This document shows, piece after piece, positions 60,977 to 64,000 of a stretch of DNA of 64,000 nt; the first letter of the stretch is position 1; each line of letters opens with the position of its first letter. The DNA comes from VAZQ01 sp963771845 (GTDB lineage: Bacteria; Pseudomonadota; Alphaproteobacteria; Rhizobiales; Xanthobacteraceae), in assembly GCA_963771845.1 (NCBI GenBank), contig CAVYVC010000041.1:1-64000 (forward strand). The letters are read 5' to 3'. The position numbers and the translations under genes were made by a program. The notes under the pieces were generated by a model. The model was given only the letters and a program-made list of their open reading frames with translations. It searched no databases and had not been told where the DNA came from.

Positions 60977-62119
60977 ATGATGGATTTCGAGCTGTCCGAA
61001 GAGCAAAGGGCCATTCAGGACACCGCGCGGGCGTTTGCCCGTGACGAGATGATGCCGTTTGCGCGGGAATGGGACGAAGAGGAATTCTTTCCCGTGGAGA
61101 CGCTGCGCCGCGCTGCGGCGCTTGGTTTCGGCGGGATCTACGCCGGTGCCGATGTCGGCGGCTCCGCGCTTTCACGCCTCGATGCCGCACTCATTTTTGA
61201 GGAATTGGCCAAGGGCTGCACCTCAACCGCGGCCTATATTTCCATTCACAATATGGTGGTGTCGATGATCGACACCTATGGAAGCACTGAGCTGCGGCTG
61301 CGTTTTCTGCCCGATCTCTGCAGTATGGCCCGCCTCGCCAGCTACTGCCTGACGGAGCCCGACGCCGGTTCGGATGCCGCCAGCCTCAAGACGCGTGCCG
61401 CGCGCCAGCACGACCACTACGTCCTCGACGGCGGTAAGGCTTTCATCTCGGGCGCAGGCGCATCCGCCGTTTATCTGGTGATGGCGAGAACAGGGGAGGG
61501 CGGGCCTCGCGGAATCTCGTGTTTTCTGGTCGAGAACGGCACACCCGGCCTCTCGTTCGGCGCCCAGGAGAAAAAGCTCGGTTGGCACTCCCAGCCGACC
61601 GCAATGGTGCTGTTCGATGAATGCCAGGTGCCGGTCGGCAATCGTGTCGGAGCTGAAGGTCAGGGTTTCAAGATCGCCATGAGCGGTCTTGACGGCGGAC
61701 GGCTCAACATCGCCGCCTGTTCGCTCGGGGGCGCGCAGTTTTGCCTCGACCGCACCATCGCCTACATGAAAGAGAGGAAGCAATTCGGGACCAGGCTCGC
61801 CGATTTTCAGGCACTGGGCTTTCGCATCGCCGATTATGCGACCGAGCTCGAAGCAGCACGCCTGATGCTCCACCGCGCGGCGGCGGCAGTCGACCGGCGC
61901 GAGCCCGCTGCCACGCGACTTGCCGCCATGGCTAAACGGCTTGCCACCGATACGGGTTTCGATGTGGTGAACGGCTGTCTTCAGCTTCATGGCGGCTATG
62001 GCTATCTGCGCGATCATCCGATCGAGCGCGTGCTTCGCGATCTTCGCGTCCACCAGATTCTGGAAGGCACGAACGAGGTCATGCGATTGATCATCAGCAG
62101 GGATATATTGGGCAATTGA
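60977..62119 (+). CDS. Acyl-CoA dehydrogenase, probably isobutyryl-CoA
   Basis: The start is ATG 60977 (two ATG in tandem). The 380-residue flavoprotein shows CLTEPDAGSDAASLKT (FAD site), KAFISGAGASAVYLVM, YMKERKQFG, and LQLHGGYGYLRDHPIERVLRDLRVHQILEGTNEVMR with the catalytic Glu in the last block. Its order with 3-hydroxyisobutyryl-CoA hydrolase and mmsB points to isobutyryl-CoA as substrate in valine breakdown. Confidence 0.88.
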   Translation: MMDFELSEEQRAIQDTARAFARDEMMPFAREWDEEEFFPVETLRRAAALGFGGIYAGADVGGSALSRLDAALIFEELAKGCTSTAAYISIHNMVVSMIDTYGSTELRLRFLPDLCSMARLASYCLTEPDAGSDAASLKTRAARQHDHYVLDGGKAFISGAGASAVYLVMARTGEGGPRGISCFLVENGTPGLSFGAQEKKLGWHSQPTAMVLFDECQVPVGNRVGAEGQGFKIAMSGLDGGRLNIAACSLGGAQFCLDRTIAYMKERKQFGTRLADFQALGFRIADYATELEAARLMLHRAAAAVDRREPAATRLAAMAKRLATDTGFDVVNGCLQLHGGYGYLRDHPIERVLRDLRVHQILEGTNEVMRLIISRDILGN

Positions 62120-62169
62120 ATCGCCTAGCCGACAAATCTGAACCTGCCTTCTGAGCCCGGCGCTCATCG

Positions 62170-63222
62170 ATGGCAGAGCCGGACATCTTGTTCGAGCGAA
62201 GGGGCGTGGCTGGTCAAGTCACGCTCAACCGGCCGCATGCGCTCAATGCCGTGTCCCACGCCATGGTGCGTGCGCTCGCGCAGCAACTTGGCGAATGGGA
62301 AACCGATCCCACCGTCACGCGTGTGATCGTGACCGCGCGGGGAGAACGCGCGTTTTCGGCAGGGGGCGATCTGCGCGATCTCTATGATCTTGGCCGTGCC
62401 GGACGCTATGAGGAAGCACTCGGGTTTTTCCGCGATGAATACCGGCTCAACAGCCGCATCAAACACTACCGCAAGCCGTATGTTGCTTTGATCGACGGCA
62501 TCGTCATGGGCGGGGGTGCCGGTATCTCCATTCACGGCTCGCATCGCGTAGCCGGCGAGAGGTTCGTGTTTGGCATGCCTGAAGTCGGCATTGGATTCTT
62601 TCCGGATATTGGGGCTACCTGGTTCCTACCCCGTCTGCCTGGGCGGCTCGGGGCTTATTGCGCCCTCACCGGAGAGCGGCTCAATGCCGCCGCCGCCACC
62701 ATCGCCGGCATAGCGACGCACAGGGTTGCGTCCAGCCGCTTCCCCGAACTGACCGAAGCATTGTGCGGGGACGTTCCGGTCGATGCCGTGCTCGGCGCAT
62801 TTTCCGAACCATCAAGCCAGGCCGCCACCGCAGGCCAAAGCGCCATCGATCGCCTGTTCAATCATGAACGGGTGGAGGACGTTCTGGTGGCGCTCGATGC
62901 CGAGGCGGCCGGAGCCGGAATGGATGCCGCCTTCGCCTCCAAGATGGCCGCCTTGATCCGCCGCAAGTCGCCAACGAGCCTCAAGATCGCGCTGGCGCAG
63001 ATGCACCGGGGACCTGCGCTCGACTTCAACGAGTGCATGCGCACCGAATTTCGAATAGTGTCGCGTATCATGCGCGGACAAGATTTTTACGAGGGGGTAA
63101 GAGCCGTGATCATCGACAAGGATCAGGCGCCGCGCTGGACTCCCGCCACGCTCGAAGCGGTCGTTCCGGCACAGGTTGAGCAATACTTTGCGCCGCTCGC
63201 GAGCGAGCTCGATCTGCCATGA
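62170..63222 (+). CDS. 3-hydroxyisobutyryl-CoA hydrolase (enoyl-CoA hydratase fold)
   Basis: The 350-residue protein shows RGVAGQVTLNRPHALNAVSH, GERAFSAGGDLRDL, and VALIDGIVMGGGAGISIHGSHR with the oxyanion Gly residues, then MPEVGIGFFPDIGATWFLPRLPG with Glu and Asp that set hydrolase function. It frees 3-hydroxyisobutyrate from CoA. It lies 50 bases after the dehydrogenase gene and overlaps the next by ATGA. Confidence 0.9.
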   Translation: MAEPDILFERRGVAGQVTLNRPHALNAVSHAMVRALAQQLGEWETDPTVTRVIVTARGERAFSAGGDLRDLYDLGRAGRYEEALGFFRDEYRLNSRIKHYRKPYVALIDGIVMGGGAGISIHGSHRVAGERFVFGMPEVGIGFFPDIGATWFLPRLPGRLGAYCALTGERLNAAAATIAGIATHRVASSRFPELTEALCGDVPVDAVLGAFSEPSSQAATAGQSAIDRLFNHERVEDVLVALDAEAAGAGMDAAFASKMAALIRRKSPTSLKIALAQMHRGPALDFNECMRTEFRIVSRIMRGQDFYEGVRAVIIDKDQAPRWTPATLEAVVPAQVEQYFAPLASELDLP

Positions 63223-63674
63223 CTCAAGTCGACGAGACCCACCGCAATGAGCGGCGAACGCTCGAGCCGGTGCACGCCGATGAGGCGGAAGGCGAAGACA
63301 GGCAATGGGGCTCCTGGCTCGTCCTGTTCTTGCGCGTGATGGCAGTCGTCTCGCTTTGCAAAGGCCTCTACCATTGGGCGGTCATCTGCGGAATCAAAGC
63401 GCCGTTTCCTTCGGGTTTTGACGCGTATGCGCTGCCCTATCAGGTGGCGACCGTCTTCTTCGCTGTCATTGATCTCGTGGCAGGCGTAGGGCTCTGGTTG
63501 GCCGCTCCTTGGGGCGCCGTGGTCTGGCTCACATCGGTGATATCCATGGCCGCGGTCGAGGTCCTGTTCCCGCAAATCTACGGCGGACACATTGTGATTG
63601 TGCTGATCGAGCTCGCCTTGCTCGGCACTTACATCTGGCTTGTTCTGATGGCTGCGCGTGAACAGCACGAATAA
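63219..63674 (+). CDS. DUF6163-like four-helix membrane protein
   Basis: The start is ATGA-coupled to the hydrolase. The 151-residue protein has a charged N-terminus (about 30 residues) and four hydrophobic segments (WLVLFLRVMAVVSLCKGLYHW; ATVFFAVIDLVAGVGLWLA; AVVWLTSVISMAAVEVLF; IVIVLIELALLGTYIWLVLMA). It is a conserved membrane protein found beside valine genes in Rhizobiales. The role is unknown. Confidence 0.75.
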   Translation: MTQVDETHRNERRTLEPVHADEAEGEDRQWGSWLVLFLRVMAVVSLCKGLYHWAVICGIKAPFPSGFDAYALPYQVATVFFAVIDLVAGVGLWLAAPWGAVVWLTSVISMAAVEVLFPQIYGGHIVIVLIELALLGTYIWLVLMAAREQHE

Positions 63675-63704
63675 TCTCAACAACTCACCAGGGTGAGAAA
63701 CGCC

Positions 63705-64000
63705 ATGGCAACAATCGGCTTCATCGGGCTTGGCAATATGGGATTGCCCATGGCCCAGAACCTTGTGAAATCGGGACACACGGTCTGCGGCTTCGATGTC
63801 AGCGAATACGCGACGGAACGGCTCGCCGTGGGAGGCGGCAGGCGCGGGACCTCGGTCGCGGACGCATGCAGTGAGGCCGATGCCATCATTACCATGCTGC
63901 CTGCGGGCGAACAGGTGCGCGAGGTTTATCTCGGCGGTGAGGGAGTGCTTGCATCGGTACGGGACGGCACCTTGCTGATCGATTGCTCCACGATCGATGT
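63705..64000 (+). CDS. mmsB: 3-hydroxyisobutyrate dehydrogenase, N-terminal part (runs off window)
   Basis: The ATG at 63705 is preceded by AGGGTGAG. The first 98 residues show the NAD-binding GFIGLGNMGLPMAQNLVKSGH, DAIITMLPAGEQVREVYLGGEG and LLIDCSTID, the hallmarks of the 3-hydroxyisobutyrate dehydrogenase family. It oxidises 3-hydroxyisobutyrate to methylmalonate semialdehyde after the hydrolase. The frame is open at the window end. Confidence 0.93.
   Translation, partial: MATIGFIGLGNMGLPMAQNLVKSGHTVCGFDVSEYATERLAVGGGRRGTSVADACSEADAIITMLPAGEQVREVYLGGEGVLASVRDGTLLIDCSTID

Noticed and set aside
1..64000. CRISPR array or additional tRNA/rRNA genes
   Set aside because: No regularly spaced repeats and no second tRNA or rRNA signature were seen; a proper scan would be needed to be certain.

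Overview
The window looks like a chromosomal segment of a high-GC alphaproteobacterium of the Hyphomicrobiales (Rhizobiales), close to Bradyrhizobiaceae or Xanthobacteraceae-type soil bacteria. Three things support this: an Omp2-type porin of the Porin_2 family; the core order rpoZ - rsh - pdxJ - acpS - lepB - rnc - era - recO - parC with overlapping ATGA/TGATG junctions; and a HemB of the magnesium type together with a Bpt-type leucyltransferase. No species name can be given from sequence alone.

Layout. (1) Positions 1-12300 are the right-hand part of an integrative element or prophage. It has a run of small overlapping phage-like genes, an IS1634-type transposase, a serine recombinase that replaces the end of a primase-helicase gene, a primase-polymerase domain gene, several small phage-type genes, divergent regulatory genes with palindromic operators, and a tyrosine integrase that ends beside tRNA-Ser(GCT). 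(2) 12301-19357 holds the tRNA, a GIY-YIG remnant, a porin preceded by a coupled upstream reading frame, an alpha/beta hydrolase pseudogene flanked by two copies of a palindromic mosaic repeat, and a putative 2OG oxygenase next to a TPR/O-GlcNAc-transferase-like protein. (3) 19358-34872 is a junkyard of rearranged DNA: an IS3 remnant, a FkbM methyltransferase that starts inside that remnant, truncated signalling and transport genes, a HipBA toxin-antitoxin pair, a WD40 scrap, the 3' end of a group II intron, and a decayed prophage with terminase genes and a YqaJ exonuclease / ERF annealing-protein recombination module.

(4) 34873-64000 is ordinary chromosome. It contains a lytic transglycosylase, dapA, smpB, a VOC protein, a peroxiredoxin, a family-5-type uracil-DNA glycosylase, a NYN-domain nuclease and rpoZ. 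These are followed by the stringent-response enzyme rsh, the pdxJ-acpS-lepB-rnc-era-recO-parC run, a DHDPS-family lyase, bpt, an RDD membrane protein, threonine ammonia-lyase, a patatin-like protein, a DUF427 protein, a D-alanyl-D-alanine carboxypeptidase and hemB. The last part is a valine-catabolism operon: acyl-CoA dehydrogenase, 3-hydroxyisobutyryl-CoA hydrolase, a membrane protein and mmsB (cut by the window end).

The most interesting candidates are: the ERF-HNH fusion with a co-transcribed YqaJ nuclease; the coupled reading frame upstream of the porin; the palindromic operators of the integrative element and of hipBA; the 30-codon gene with a perfect TGTGA-N6-TCACA site upstream; and the group II intron domain V, which has all its catalytic features although no reverse transcriptase remains. 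No CRISPR array was seen, and no clearly new multi-gene system could be proven from the sequence alone.
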